Assembly: GCF_001522545.3 (NCBI RefSeq)
Contig: NC_031768.1
Location: forward strand, 93,933,669-93,997,668
Direction: 5' to 3'
DNA length: 64,000 bases
Source: Parus major
Taxonomy: Eukaryota; Chordata; Aves; Passeriformes; Paridae
The notes below the pieces were generated by a model, which was given only the letters and a program-made list of their open reading frames with translations, did no database searches and had not been told where the DNA came from. Both the position numbers and the translations under genes were made by a program. Positions 12,805 to 25,572 of this stretch are shown here, piece by piece; positions within the stretch are counted from its first letter, which is position 1; each line of letters starts with the position of its first letter.

Positions 12805-15800
12805 GTTAGAGATTAATTAGAAGTTTCACTTACAGCTGTCTGCAATGGGATTTTGTTGTTGTTGTTATTTTGTTATTTTTCCCCTTTCTGGTAAATGTTT
12901 TCCTTAATTTGTAACTTGAAAAAAATATACTGCTAGTTGTATATAACCACGGGTTCAGAGTGCAGTGATAACTCCATCTGCTCTGTTTGTGTCATTATCC
13001 AGGGCCTGACATGGCCCCAAACAGCCAAGTTTGCATTTGCAAGCAAAGAAGAGAAAACTCTTGTCGACTTTTCTAAGATAAACTCCCATTGCTAGCAGAA
13101 TGAACATTGTGCTGATAATAAAAACCTCATTAATTAAGGGGTTCTTAAGATATTTGTTCAGAAATAGTTTCATTGGCATATGTGTCACATCAGGTTCTCT
13201 GTATAGTAGACACACTTCTGAAAATACAAAATCTGGGATGAGGAAGCATTCAGACCGGATGAGAGATGAAAAGTTGAGTTTCAATAGTAAATAATACAGT
13301 ATAGGAATAACATCTATTCCAAGAAAGAGTTGAGATACAATTTTTGGAAAGCAATTGCAACTTTGTTGAATAGTGGTTTCTTTTCTGTATATTTGAGCCA
13401 TAGAAGAGTTTATCAATCACTCTATATTTAGATTGATGTTACATGGGGTTGTTTTTAGGTGTGAGATTTATACCAGTGAAGTACCTGTAGTATGTGTATT
13501 TAATGTCTGACATTGTCTTAGAAGTATGGAAAAATACTTTTTAAAGGCAGTAATTAACATTTGATTTGAGGAAAAACTTGGAAAGAGCATAACTTTTCTC
13601 TTTCTTACAAAGTAAAAATCGTGCAATTAGCTTTTTTCATTTCATCATAGCAAAATATAATAGCTGAGATTTTGTTAAGAGCAGAACAAAGCTGCCAAAA
13701 TCTGGTTCTGTTAGATCTCAAATCAGCTAGCTAACTTGTGTTCTAACACCCCTCATCATGTGTATGTAATTTAGAACAGTAAAAAAAAACCTCTGAGAAT
13801 TCAGGTTCTGAAATTCATCCAGTTGCTCAATGCTAGTAATGATGATGGCTGAAGGTACTCATATCTCACTTTTGTGTATCAGCATATTATTCAGTTGTCA
13901 AAAATCATCCAAATGTTTTTCTTGTCATTTTGGTTTTCTGATAACATTAAATAATGTTGAAAGAATTCACAATGACAGTTATTCCCTCTTTCTTCCACGT
14001 GGGCTAGGAAACTGATTTACATCACCAGTGTTACAAGAAGAAATTGTCTTTAAAATGTGTGAGGGAGAAAGTATGTGCAAAGGGAAAAATTTGCCTATGC
14101 TTAGAAAGAATGAAAAAAACTAATATGCACCTCTCTTTGGGCAGTCATTACTCTCTCAGTAATGCAGTCTCACTAGGACATGAAACATTTTCAGAACTGA
14201 AAGGATTGGAGTTTTATTGGCACAGATGCCCATCCACACACAAGGACTACCTTGTAAACTTCAGTGTCTTTTCTGGGAAATACGGGACATCTGCAGATGT
14301 TTTAAAGAGCGTTGACAGAAGGAGGTTGTTGCTTAAACCTCATTTATAATAATGAAGCAGCAGGTTCTGTAATAAATTCAACAGTAGACAAAATGTTCTA
14401 ATTTGTGCTGATCCTCTTATCTTCATGAATTCCAATAGGGTAAACATGACTTCTATAAAATAGGGTTTGTGGGGAGAAAAAAATTCACTCTGATTTGTAT
14501 CAGACTGTGGCAAGACTAGGGAGATGGTGAAGAATTTAATGGACATATGGATCAAAATTCATAGGTAATTAAAATAATCCTGTTGCATCTTGTTCTAGCT
14601 TTAGGCATATAGAATCTTTCTGATCAAATATATTCCAGAATATGTGTCTTCTAAAATATAAGCTAAGAAAGACTGTGTTTGTGTTAACAGAAGTTCTACC
14701 CTTTAGAAGTGCTGAAAGCCCCTTGGACTTGAAGAATATCTTGAATTTTGACTATCTTCAGCAAGAGAAGAAAATATTCAGCACCAGGTAGGAGGTAAAA
14801 GAGACCAAATTTACTGGTCTCAAAAAATGAGGAATCTTGAGATATATCAAAGAGCCTTGCATTCTGAAGTCTTGAAAGACTTTGGGAATTCAAAATGAGG
14901 TTTCATTGCTCCTTAGGTCAAAACTCTTAGAAGTATGCCTGTCATCAAGCTCTGAATTAAATATATCTTACAATAATCTGATCATATCCATATTAGATTA
15001 CTGTCTTGGCCTTACATGTGTTTATGATGGTGCCAAGTATTCCTTTTTTTCCCCCCACTGATGAAGTACAGATGTTATGCTTATGTTAGCAGAAGGGTGA
15101 CGATTGGGGTATGGAGGCCTAAAATTACTGATTTTTACCCTTTCTACTCTTTTTACCCTGTATATGTAACACAATTAGTATCACTGTTGACATTTATAGT
15201 ACTTATGGTGCATTGCTCCAGATACTGGAAAATCTCCAGCAGGGAAACTTGCTGCATATCTAATCCTATTCCTAGTAAAGGATGTGGAATCACACCAACA
15301 TAAATACTGATACAAGTTCTCTCAAATAAGGGCATCTGACTGACAGCAAATATTTCTTTTGTTTGTGGGTGGAAGTAAAGCTCAAGAGTGTATTAGGATT
15401 TCTGAACCTAGATTTGGGTGTCTTTCTTCAAGAATCATCTGTTACAAAGCATGAATTATGCACCAGGTACAAAGAGGTGCAGCAACCTTTAAGAGCCTGG
15501 AACAGCCTAGCACAAAACATATTTAGAATGCTGTCAATTTGTCAGCTAATGACAAAACAGCTTACTAAATTGTTACCCAAACCCCTTTGGTTGTAGCCTA
15601 GCTAAGATGCAGTGAATCCACCAGTGGTTCTATACTTTATCTTTACTGTGGATCAAAGCTGAGATCCTGTTGAGATCCCAGGGCAGAAATGGATCTTCTG
15701 AAAAGCAGACACATATGGTTGAAAGCACAGTGTGGTAAGGAGTTAGCTGGACATAAAGCCCAGTAATCTTATGCTAGTGCAAGAAATAAATATATAACCT

Positions 15801-18800
15801 AGCTACCTAAAAAGTGGAAAATTGTATTGTTTAAATTATTGTTCTGTTTGTATCAGAAGATGTGGTCATTTTTTAGTAGAGAGTGGGAACTGGACACGAT
15901 GTTCAGATGGTCTTGAGTGACCCTTTTACATTCTGCAAGCCAGGATGGAAGTCTATGTATCATGTCAGCTCTTGCAATGAGGCAAGAGGTGAGGAGAGAA
16001 CAAAACTAAATGATGGTGTACCAAAAGCTGAAGTCAGACACAGAGGGGAAGAACAAGCAGCTGTCTGGCACAGAGGGAAGTCAGTGGTGGTTTCCTTTTT
16101 TTTTTTTTTCAGCTAGCATGAATACCTAATGTCAAAGGCTGTGAGTGAAAGGGTTCTTATCTGTGGCCATTCCAGTGTTTCTAAATGTGCAAGGAAATAG
16201 TAATTAAGGATAAATGTTAAATATCTGAAAGTGAATCAATGTTCTTTAGTTAGTAGTAATTTGATCAGTAGCCTCTTCACAGTAGAGACAGTGGAGGAAA
16301 TGTTGCAGTTTGTCCTGCAGTCTGGCCTCATTTCATATTCCTTCCGAACAGTCTGTGAGAACAAAAGGCCAAGCCTGTAAATAGAAAAGCTGCTTTTGCA
16401 TATCATCACTACTTGATAAGTATAAACATAGCCTGTTCTTATTTAATTCGCGCCACAAAAGACTTCTGTTTTCCATGTCATAAGAGTTTATAGCACATGT
16501 ACAGAAAAACTTGGCATCTGATTTTTGAAATGCAGGTAGCAAGAAACAAGTTTGCTCATTTGTGATCATATGTCTCTAAAATGCTTCATAAAGAGTCTCC
16601 AGATTTGCAGAAGCGTAACAGAAACCTTTTTTTCAAGGTCCTCAGAGAATTCAAAACTGCACTGACTGTATAGCTTTGAATCGCACAGCCTTCTATGGAT
16701 TGACACTTCTTCCTGAGAAATCACTGTCTCTGGGGTCTTTCCTCCACGTTGTCCTGGCAAAGTTCCATGTAATATGTGGTTACTGAAATCTGTCCTCAGA
16801 TGGTCTTCAGGATTTCCCAGGCAGGCATTCCTGAAACTGAACTGGGATTACAGAATAGTTAATTTGAGAGTCCGATTACAGTTTAAAATAAATTCTGTTC
16901 TATCTTCAGTGCTTCCAATTTTAACTTTTACATTCAAGTGGCATAAATTATGTACCAAAGCCTACCAGCTGAGCCTGTTGTCATGCATTTTTCTGGCTCT
17001 TAAAAAATGAAATAAAAAGGTAGTAAACAGCTATCACAGAACAGCAGCAAACTTTCTCAGAGCTTTACAGCATGCAGGTGTGGAAGCAAAAGCAGTAAGT
17101 TAGGGGGCTGAATAAGGTGGATCAAGTCACCTGTTAGTTTAAAAGAGAAGATGGATCAGTGCAGCTCTGGGCTGGAGACCGTGCTAGAAAGTGACTGACC
17201 TCTACGCTGCCTGAATGAGGAGTGAGAAACCTGTGTTTATCCATGTTTACTCTCGGTGACACTTCAGGGTAAAATGCAGGACAGGCCTCTTTCATACTCT
17301 CTCCCTCTGCCCCATGTTCCTCAAAGTCCAGATGTGGCTTGACCTTTGCTCTGTGTGTGATGTGTTTGGAAGAGAACCAAAAGGAGCTGGAGCTCTGGTG
17401 TTCTGCTGTCCGGGTTGTGCCATGGGCCAATGAGGACGTAAATGGTGGGGAAGGAGAGAGCTTTCATCAGCCTCTGATCTCCTCCCAGGAAGGTGGGAAG
17501 CCCAAGAGCCAAAAACATGGCAACATTGTCTTTTGGAATAGACTGAACATGTGAAAAATCACTGTCCTAATGATAAACACTGTAATAAATATTGGCAAGA
17601 CATGAATCCAGCCTCTGCAAAAACGTCTTTTACTTGTTTTTGCAGCTCAAATCACATTTTTCTTTAGTACATCTTTTTAAAGTTTGTTATCCTTCACCCC
17701 TCTCTAGATTGCCAGCCATATGGTGAAAGAAGTGGCTCTTAGAACTGTTTTCTGTAGAACTGTAGTAGACATGAATACAAAACAACTTCACAAAACCACT
17801 AAATATTTGGCAAACTTCTAGTCTACTGTAATTTTCAAAAAATGTTCAAGACAAATGTTTATGTTGAAGGGGGAAAAATCCCCAGGATAAAGCTGTCAAT
17901 TAATGGATAATTTCAGCTTTCCTATATAAACCTGTTCCATAAGTCATACTTCATAAAGAGTGAATACTCTTCTAATTAAACATTTCTGAACCTTAAAAAG
18001 CATCTGACTTGTGAGTGGATGCTGCTTAAGCTTTTTTGGCATAGTACATACAGGACGTCTGGCCAATTCTCCAGTCTTCTCTCAGATATGTTACTGATCC
18101 AAAGTATTTTCACCAGACACCCTGCAATGGAATCACAAGTTTGCCAATTTCCATTCTGTGTATCTTCCTTAGAAAACTGAAAATTACAGCTCATGAGCAT
18201 TGGTGGTTTGATTGCTTAATGTCCAAACTTAACTCATTGGAACAAAATAACAACAAAGGTGCAGAAGATGTTTCCTGGTCTTTGTGAGACAAAATTGTTT
18301 TAAAAAAAAAGTATCCGCATTTCTAGTTCAGGAGTTAAATCAGGGAAAATCGGTGCTCTGAAAACACTAATGAAGTACAGATCAACAATTATGTTACAAC
18401 TTCTTCAGCAAAATTACTGCATTATTACACTGACATTTTTCTGAACCTTCTCAGGTTTCCAAAGCAAAAGAGCAATTTTCAGTATCTTTACACTGTGTAA
18501 TTTTCAATTTTCTCAATTCTCTGAGCTTCAAGTCAGTGCTTTTTTTGAGAAACATGTAAGTCAGGAGAAAATTCTTGACAGAGGTCTCATATTCTGATTT
18601 CCTTGGACTTTACAGGAAGATTTCAAATGCTGTTGAAATTGCCAAAGAAGAAAAATGTGTGTTATAGTATTACAGATGATAACATAGTCCAGCCTGAAGT
18701 TTTTCCTTCTACCCAGTGCTGTGAGAGCTTAAGCAATGTTATTTCACTAGGCCAGGAAGTCTAGTCAGAACTTCATTAAAATACAGCTGAACGACCTGCT

Positions 18801-19881
18801 ACATGAACTGAACTCCACAAGAATGTATCTGGGAGTTTGGCGATGCTAATGGTCCTGCAGGTTGGTTCACTGTTCACTAAAGCTGTAGCCTGTGGCTTAA
18901 ACAGCCATCTAGAAAAGGACAATTTTTCCTAGATGCCCCATAAGGTGTCTGGTCCTCACATTGAAAAGTTCTACCCTGGTCGAAGTAAAAAGCTTAAATT
19001 CCTTGCTATTGTCCTGAAAAACACACTCCCCCCTCATTCTATTCAAGACAGGATGCTGATCCACCATGCCAGCCCATGCTTGTTCCAAGGTGAGGCTGTG
19101 TGTTGGGGCCACCTCTTCACCTTCCAGAAAATCTGGGTGGAGGAAATATAGAAAATGGAAGAGAGCTGTGGCTTTAGTAATGAATCCCACAGGATATGCA
19201 ATGCTGTGATAATCTGACTCTGGAGGAAGAACATCCACTTGATGTTGCCAGAAGCACTCCAAAAAGCTGGTGAAGATTATAGCTAGGCCAGGTCCAGTAC
19301 TCCAGGTGAGATCACCCAGATGTACAGGATATTTAGATCTGAAGCCCAAGGAGAGGACAATTTTAGGAACAAGTTCAGATTTGCCAAACTGGAGAGTGAA
19401 GTGATAGCCATTTGAAGGACACCATCATGTACCCAAAGCTCATAAGTTCCGTAATTCAGACTTTGCCTGAGATTTTTTGTCCAAAATCATGTTTTGACCT
19501 TGAAGGTGCTGCAAATCCCATGTAACTTTAGTCAGTGAGAATTTCAGGAGCTGGATATTCTAGGAAAATCTCAGCTAGGCAGACCAGCTACAATTTGCAG
19601 GAAGTGATATGAGAAGAAATAAACGTAGAGCCAAAAGTTGTATCAGATCAGGAGGGCACTTCCTGGGTTGGTGTATGAGAACAGCTTGGCTTCCTCTGAC
19701 ATTCCTGAACTCTTGCACCAACCAAGCTCTTTTCAAAACCTGAAAACCTTTTTTCAGTCCTTGCTCAATGTAATGTAGCCACCCCAACAGGAAGCTCCAG
19801 CAGGAGTTGATAGGGAGTGTATGGGTGATTTCCAGTCAAGGATATCCAAATATGCTCTGAATAGTAAGCTTTACATAGTGA
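12805..19881. other. AT-rich non-coding stretch, no gene seen
   Basis: The longest frame is 153 codons on the minus strand at 12955-13416, hydrophobic but without a recognisable family. A frame of 146 codons lies at 18909-19349 minus, also unrecognised. A poly-T run of about 14 sits at 16096-16109. A block near 17.82-17.98 kb contains homeodomain-like TAAT/ATTA words, but that alone is weak. No RNA gene or named transposon was found. Confidence 0.55.
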
Positions 19882-19910
19882 ATATTATTCTCATTGAAGG
19901 AGAATAATAT
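19882..19910. repeat. Perfect 11-bp inverted repeat (hairpin)
   Basis: The arms ATATTATTCTC (19882-19892) and GAGAATAATAT (19900-19910) are exact reverse complements around a 7-nt loop. The stem is mostly AT, so a chance origin is possible. No terminator-like role is expected in a vertebrate genome, and no gene lies beside it. Confidence 0.8.
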
Positions 19911-20099
19911 GATGTCTAGTGAGGGAGGGACTTCAAGCCCATGGGCAATCATCCAGAATTGTAAAAGAAGGCTATCTTTTATAGTAGTGTATATCAGTTT
20001 ATAAGTATCATCACAGGGTTAAAGTAACTGCTTACAGAAAGGTCATAAAAATAAAGGAGCCCTGAGGAGTTCCAGGAGTAGCTTTAGTGGTGGGAACAT

Positions 20100-20290
20100 A
20101 GTATTTTTATTCATGATTGGATACAGTTTATCATTAGTACAGCAGCCTCTTCATTTTGTGCAGTATAAAATGGGAGGGAACGGTGTCACTTCTGGCTGTG
20201 TCATCCCAGCAAGTGCTCTGTGTTCAATAAAGGGCTTCAGTCATAAGGACTGCCAGCTCAACAAGTTTCACTGAGGTAAAATAAGACATT
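20100..20290 (+). other. Possible decayed LTR remnant or isolated promoter/poly(A) pair
   Basis: A TATAAAA box near 20163 is followed about 60 bp later by AATAAA near 20225-20230, the spacing seen in the U3/R junction of many LTRs. The flanks do not show clear TG...CA ends, target-site duplications or a second copy, and I cannot match it to a known family. It may equally be two chance motifs in AT-rich DNA. I keep it only as a weak candidate. Confidence 0.2.
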
Positions 20291-22406
20291 AATTTAAAAT
20301 GTTAAAAGCTGTTCTTGCCAAAACATGATCTGGAGAACACTCACAGGCTCTGTGTTCAGGGCAAAAGCAAGATGAATATCTTGTGTCCAACTGTTTCCCT
20401 TTTTTTCTGCCATCATGAATTTCTGCAAGAAATTCTCCAAACTCTTGTTTGGAGTGAACACCAAATAATGAAAGTGAATTATGGGCAGTTTCTTTATCTA
20501 CTTCCAAGTGGTTCTGTTCCAGAAAGTGAACTCTTGCTCACTAAGACTGATTTTTGGCCCTGCTACCTTGGGGTGGCAGCCTGTACCCCTCTTTGCACAG
20601 TTATCAGTGGAGGGTCTTCCCATTCTCCTATCCTGACCAGTCTCCCAGTCTGAGCTTCCTTCTCCTCACCTGACTGGTGCACACAGGCAAGGAACAAGCT
20701 GCCCAATAAAAGCCCCAAGTTGATTATCGAGGCTCATTACAGAGTGCCCAGCTGGAGGCTTGCAGCTGCTGGTAAGGATTGCTGCACCTCAGAGGGCTCA
20801 CATTGCCTTTACAAAGGTGTTTCCTAAGTAGAAGTATCAGGGATGTTTTAATCCAAACCAGATTACTCCTCCCCCAGATCACAGAAGAGGCAGATTGTCC
20901 TTTCATCCTCTGGGGTTGTTTCTGCTGCCATGGAGCTGCTCAGAGGCCTGTGCCAGGGCTGAGTATCTGCAGGGTGCTGGGACCAGTGAGGGCAGGGAGC
21001 CCCACCACTGCCTCCACCCCACCACTGGTCTTCTCCTGCTGCCTCCTGTGCTGCAAGTGTTGTCTGCATTAGCTGTCCTAGTACTGTGCTGTTTGTGTGC
21101 TGTCAGAGGGGAAATTGCACGTTGTGCTGGGAAGGCCAGCTGAGATTCAGTGACCCTAAACCACCACAGAAAGGATTTTAAAGAGTTTTTAAAGCCAGAG
21201 CTTTCAAGTGCACAGCCTGAAGTTAAATATTTAAATCTGTGTTTAAGCATCAAAATAAACAGGTCTGATTTTAAGGAGTTGTGGAACGATTCGGGTTTTC
21301 CACACTATTTCCCCAGAGCCTGCAATTTGTTTGTTTCTAGCAGCCTCTTTAGATCTTTACAAATGGAGTTGCAGTCTCAGCAATCTGGGGAAGACTGAGA
21401 CCATCCCCCAAAACTTTGCTGACTAAGGAACTGAGGACTGAAATCCAGGAAAAAACCTGAGGCCTCTAGTCTGAAGCACAGCAGGAATCTGGGTGCCTAT
21501 GCTTACGAGCAAGACAAAAACAAGTAAGCAAAATAATTGAAATAAAATGTAGGTCCTCTCTATTTGTTAACTTCCAGGCCTTACCTGTCTTGTATGGCTT
21601 TCCTAAGCACTGTAGTTTCCACAGCTGGATCCTTGGAGCTGAGATTATTACCTTGGGAGAGGACAGAAGTGGGCTCAAACCTCCAGGACTTGTGAGGCTT
21701 CTCCTTTTGGAGCCTGTGTTCCACTCCTTGCACTGTGATAGGAAACAAAGTGCTGTTCTCACCCTTGCCCATATTTTTTTCTCTAAAGAAAGCAATAGCT
21801 GTAATGCCAGTTGCCAAAAGGGACAAAATGTAGTGAAAACCATGAGATTTCTGCTGTTCTCTGTGTACATGGCAGGACTGTAGCTGCTCTCCTCATTTGA
21901 TCTTTTCTGTTCATCTGTTTTAGGTAGCTCTTGCTCAGCACACCTCTTTTCCTTACTTGTTTTCCTGCGTGTTTAACTTTTCCCCATTCCCTGGATAAAG
22001 AATTCACTTGGGGCTTTGAATTCTGGTCCTGAAAACTCATGGCAGTGACTTCATTCCCCTGGGAGAACAGATCCTGTGACCAAGAGTTCTAATGCCTGTT
22101 GTCACCATCTGAAAGGCAGATGCATAATCTGAAATGCCTCTCAGCAAACTCTCTGAGGTCATTTGAGAGAGGCCAAGACCTTTTCTAAGGGCAGTGCTGG
22201 CCAGTTATCCCAGATACCTTTCTGAGGAAAGGATAAATTGAGCCCAGTTGCTTACTCCCACACTGACAGCAGAGGAAGTCAAGAACAAGTAGCATTAGAT
22301 ACCTAATAGCAGCCTGAACATGAGTGTCAGTTGTCACTGTCACGTTCAATAAATGATGTGTGGGTGGAGCTAGGACAAACATTTCCAATCAACACAGCAT
22401 CTCTCC
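20291..22406. other. Mixed-composition stretch, no gene accepted
   Basis: A GC-richer patch at about 20.55-21.15 kb gives several overlapping frames on both strands (68-116 codons), the pattern expected when GC content rises and stops thin out. No frame is bounded by both a convincing splice acceptor and donor, and none is recognised. Confidence 0.5.
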
Positions 22407-22447
22407 CTAATGCCTTGTACAACATCCAGTGTTGTACAAGGCATTAG
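22407..22447. repeat. Perfect 18-bp inverted repeat with 5-nt loop
   Basis: The left arm CTAATGCCTTGTACAACA (22407-22424) and right arm (22430-22447) are exact reverse complements around the loop TCCAG. Pairing stops sharply on the outer side. An exact 18-bp stem with so short a loop is far beyond chance for a window of this size. A snap-back or template-switch mutation during replication is the simplest origin. The stem is short for a canonical microRNA precursor, and no second copy was noticed in the window. Confidence 0.97.
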
Positions 22448-25400
22448 TGAAAAATTCAAGTCACCTGTGCTCCAGAAAGATGAATTCACACTGGAAGACA
22501 TGTAGAGGGTTAGTAGTTAAACTGGGAAGTGAGGAACATGTTTTTAGGAGGGAAGTTTATAAGAGCTGTGTTAGTTTGGCCTCCTGAGATGAAATTTGAG
22601 AGAAGAATATGATTATCTTCACATACAGAACATTATGGAAGGGGAAAAGTTGCTTAAGTGAAATTAGAAGCACATATTGAAAGATATCACAAAAGCACAA
22701 ATAAATGTAAAGCATTTCTAAAATTTTCTTTGTCCCTTTGTCACTTCATGCTATTTATGCTGGAGCAATTGGAGTCCTTTACAGGGGATGCATCACCTGT
22801 CTGAACTCCTCCCCTCCTTCCACCTCTCCTCAACATGAAAGTTAAAAGTTATAATGTGAAAAGCCCGTGAAAAACCTTCTCCAAATATATTGACTACAAG
22901 TTGTCTTTTGGAGAGCATCAATAAGTTGGACCTTTATTCCACAGCAGATTCAGCTTGCATGACTGTGTAAAGATAGATGTGTAAATAATAAAAATCTATC
23001 AGCCATAGAAATACTTTGAAAAACCCATTATTTTGACTAATAGGAGACAAATAATGAAAATACATTCATATAGGATTTACACCCTTCCATCTCTTAAAAA
23101 ATTCACTTGCAATTTAATAATTCTTTTGTACAAATGCAGTGTATAGAGGTGATGTGAGAGAGTCTTATATATAGGTTATACCTATGTGATTAACACACTT
23201 CCCCATATACCATAATGTGCCAGGCATTAAAAGTGTCCACTTCATGTTCTTACCAGGGTATTTTGGTTTTGAACTTCCTAAAGTTCCTCTTCTCCCTTCC
23301 CCAGAGAAGGTGAAATCACATTATTTCTACCTCATTTCCCTAGTTGTCCTGAAGAAATTTACCATTGGTAAGGCCATGGAATTCTCTTCTGATCATCTTT
23401 CTTCTTCTGGTCCCTCTAACAGAAACCTTTCTACGTCTCTCCAGTCGGCTGGTATCATCTTTTTTCCTCTTAAAGGTCAGCAAGTTAAAACTGGTGCAAT
23501 TCCAGGTTACTTTGGGTCTCTGTACCTGTTCTGGCTTGGAGCCCTGATAATACCACTGAATGGACTTAGCAAATAATTTTCCTTTAAATTCCTATTTAAA
23601 AAGGGGCTCAATGGGACCCCAGTATTTGAACTTCCCACCGTGGGTCTTCCAGCTCTTATGGGGTGCCACCCATATATTTCTTTTGGGCAGACACTCAGGG
23701 AAACTGCTGATACAGTGAGCATGGATATAAAGATACTGCATCCTCATGGCCCCTGCCATTTATCCTGGCCTCCTGGATGCTGTTCCCAGTCAGGAAAGAG
23801 ATCACTAATCCTTGCTGGGCTTAGCACTGAAGTGGCTCTAGTTTCTGGACAGTGTAACTGTCAGCTTGGTGTGCTTCCATTCTCTGCTCCCATTTCTGCA
23901 TCATCGGTTTCCAGGGATATTGGGCGTTGCACTAAGTCTAGCACCGTGGTTTTAACTATTCCCCAAAACTGCAATAAAAATGAAACAACCCAGCCAATAC
24001 TTTGATGTCTTTTTCTTACTAAATCCATGAAAACATGGCTCTTAACACGACTGGAGATTTTCCCAACAGCTTTCTTGACAAAAAGCAATATTTAGTTGAC
24101 TAACAATGTCTGCTTTCTAAAAAAGCTTTTCATAAAAATGCGAGAAATTAAATGTATTTTCCCATCAGTGCAATTAATTTCTAGGTACCTAGATATGACC
24201 TTTGCCTCCATGAAGAAGGAGTTCATGAATGGACACCTAAAGAAATGTGGAATTACTGCATTTACTGATAAAAAATACATTTAAAAAAAAACAAAACAAG
24301 CACTCTTTTCTAACGGGCCAAAAAAAAGACTTGAGAGGCAGACAAAGCAAATAATTCCACTCATTCCTTCAACTCAAGTGATAGATCAGTATGCAGACAT
24401 AGTGTTGAACTGAAAGCCCCCCATAAATATTTCAGGTTAATGGCTTTGCACCATTCTCTCTGGTACAGGCTCCCCAGTTCTCATTGCCTTTATGTTTTAA
24501 ATTGATACAATGAATTATTGAGAATTACTAAGAATTGAGAATTATATTCTCCATAAGATGCTGCACCACAGCCCACAGTTTTTGGCCATGTATTTAATTT
24601 TAACCTTGAAAGGGAAAGGATGACCACTCTGGGAGGTTGTACCCCAACATACACAACCACACAATCACAAAGACAAATCAGGATAATAATAATCATGTAA
24701 GACTTTGCTATAATCTAGACATTGTAACTAATAAGAGGACTTCAAAAGAATATCCATGAAGAGGAAATAAATTAAATCACATTTGTTAATTACTCATGCT
24801 GCGGAAAGAGCCCTGTGTAGAAACCCTATTTGTTTGTATCTCCCAAAAAAACCATGAAACCTGCCTGGCCACAATAAAAATACATAATTCAGAGAAGGAA
24901 AAGAGGAAGGTTATTTTACAGAGGGATGTAAGTCTTAGACTTTCAAAGATTTTCATCTGGAGAAGATCTTGACAAAGTCATCCTGAGAGGGCATTCCAAA
25001 ACTAATAATAAAATCCTGATCTCACAGTCCCCATGCCAACACTGTCCATCCCATTTTTTACATTCTCTTATGCATTTAGAGTGTGTGGCTTCTGATTATT
25101 ACCTTGCTAGTAACCGAGCCCTTGAAAACTCAACAGAGAGAAGGTAGTCAGGCAATCACTGCTCTAAATGTGTTAAGGAAATATCTGTAGTAAAAGAGCT
25201 TGGTAAAAGACCTGAAAGTGATATGAAGTTGATGTCTTGAAATAATTCTGAAAGAAAGAAGCCTCCTTTGGCAGTTATTTTCTTCTCATTACTTTCAAGC
25301 ACAGAAGTTCTCAGTTGGTTCCTGAAAACCCTCCACAAAAGTGTTTTTGTCTCACAGTTTGTCACTTCAGTTGTCAGTTCTTCAAGAACTCAAGAATGAG

Positions 25401-25536
25401 CAACTTCTGAATATGAGGATACATACTTATATGATTTTAAAATTGTAGCTTACACTACCAGATACACTGTTTCTATTGCTGCTTTGAAGCAGGTGTGTTA
25501 ACATCCATTGATCAAAAAAGCCATGTATCAGCCCAT

Positions 25537-25572
25537 AGCTGATACTATAAAGGCCAGCTGATACTATAAAGG
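25537..25572. repeat. 19-bp tandem duplication
   Basis: AGCTGATACTATAAAGG occurs at 25537-25553 and again at 25556-25572, separated by CC, so the period is 19 bp. The 17 bases compared are identical, which suggests a fairly recent slippage or end-joining event. It falls in non-coding sequence. Confidence 0.93.

Noticed and set aside
12955..13416. 153-codon minus-strand open frame with hydrophobic stretches
   Set aside because: Hydrophobicity follows from T-rich codons; there is no family resemblance, no splice context and no homologue that I recognise.
15885..15940. CR1 terminus-like words (ACTGGACACGATG, GATGGTCTTGAGTGACC)
   Set aside because: Too many mismatches and no upstream or downstream CR1 context.
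18909..19349. 146-codon minus-strand open frame
   Set aside because: No motif recognised; other frames on both strands are also open here, as expected from slightly higher GC.
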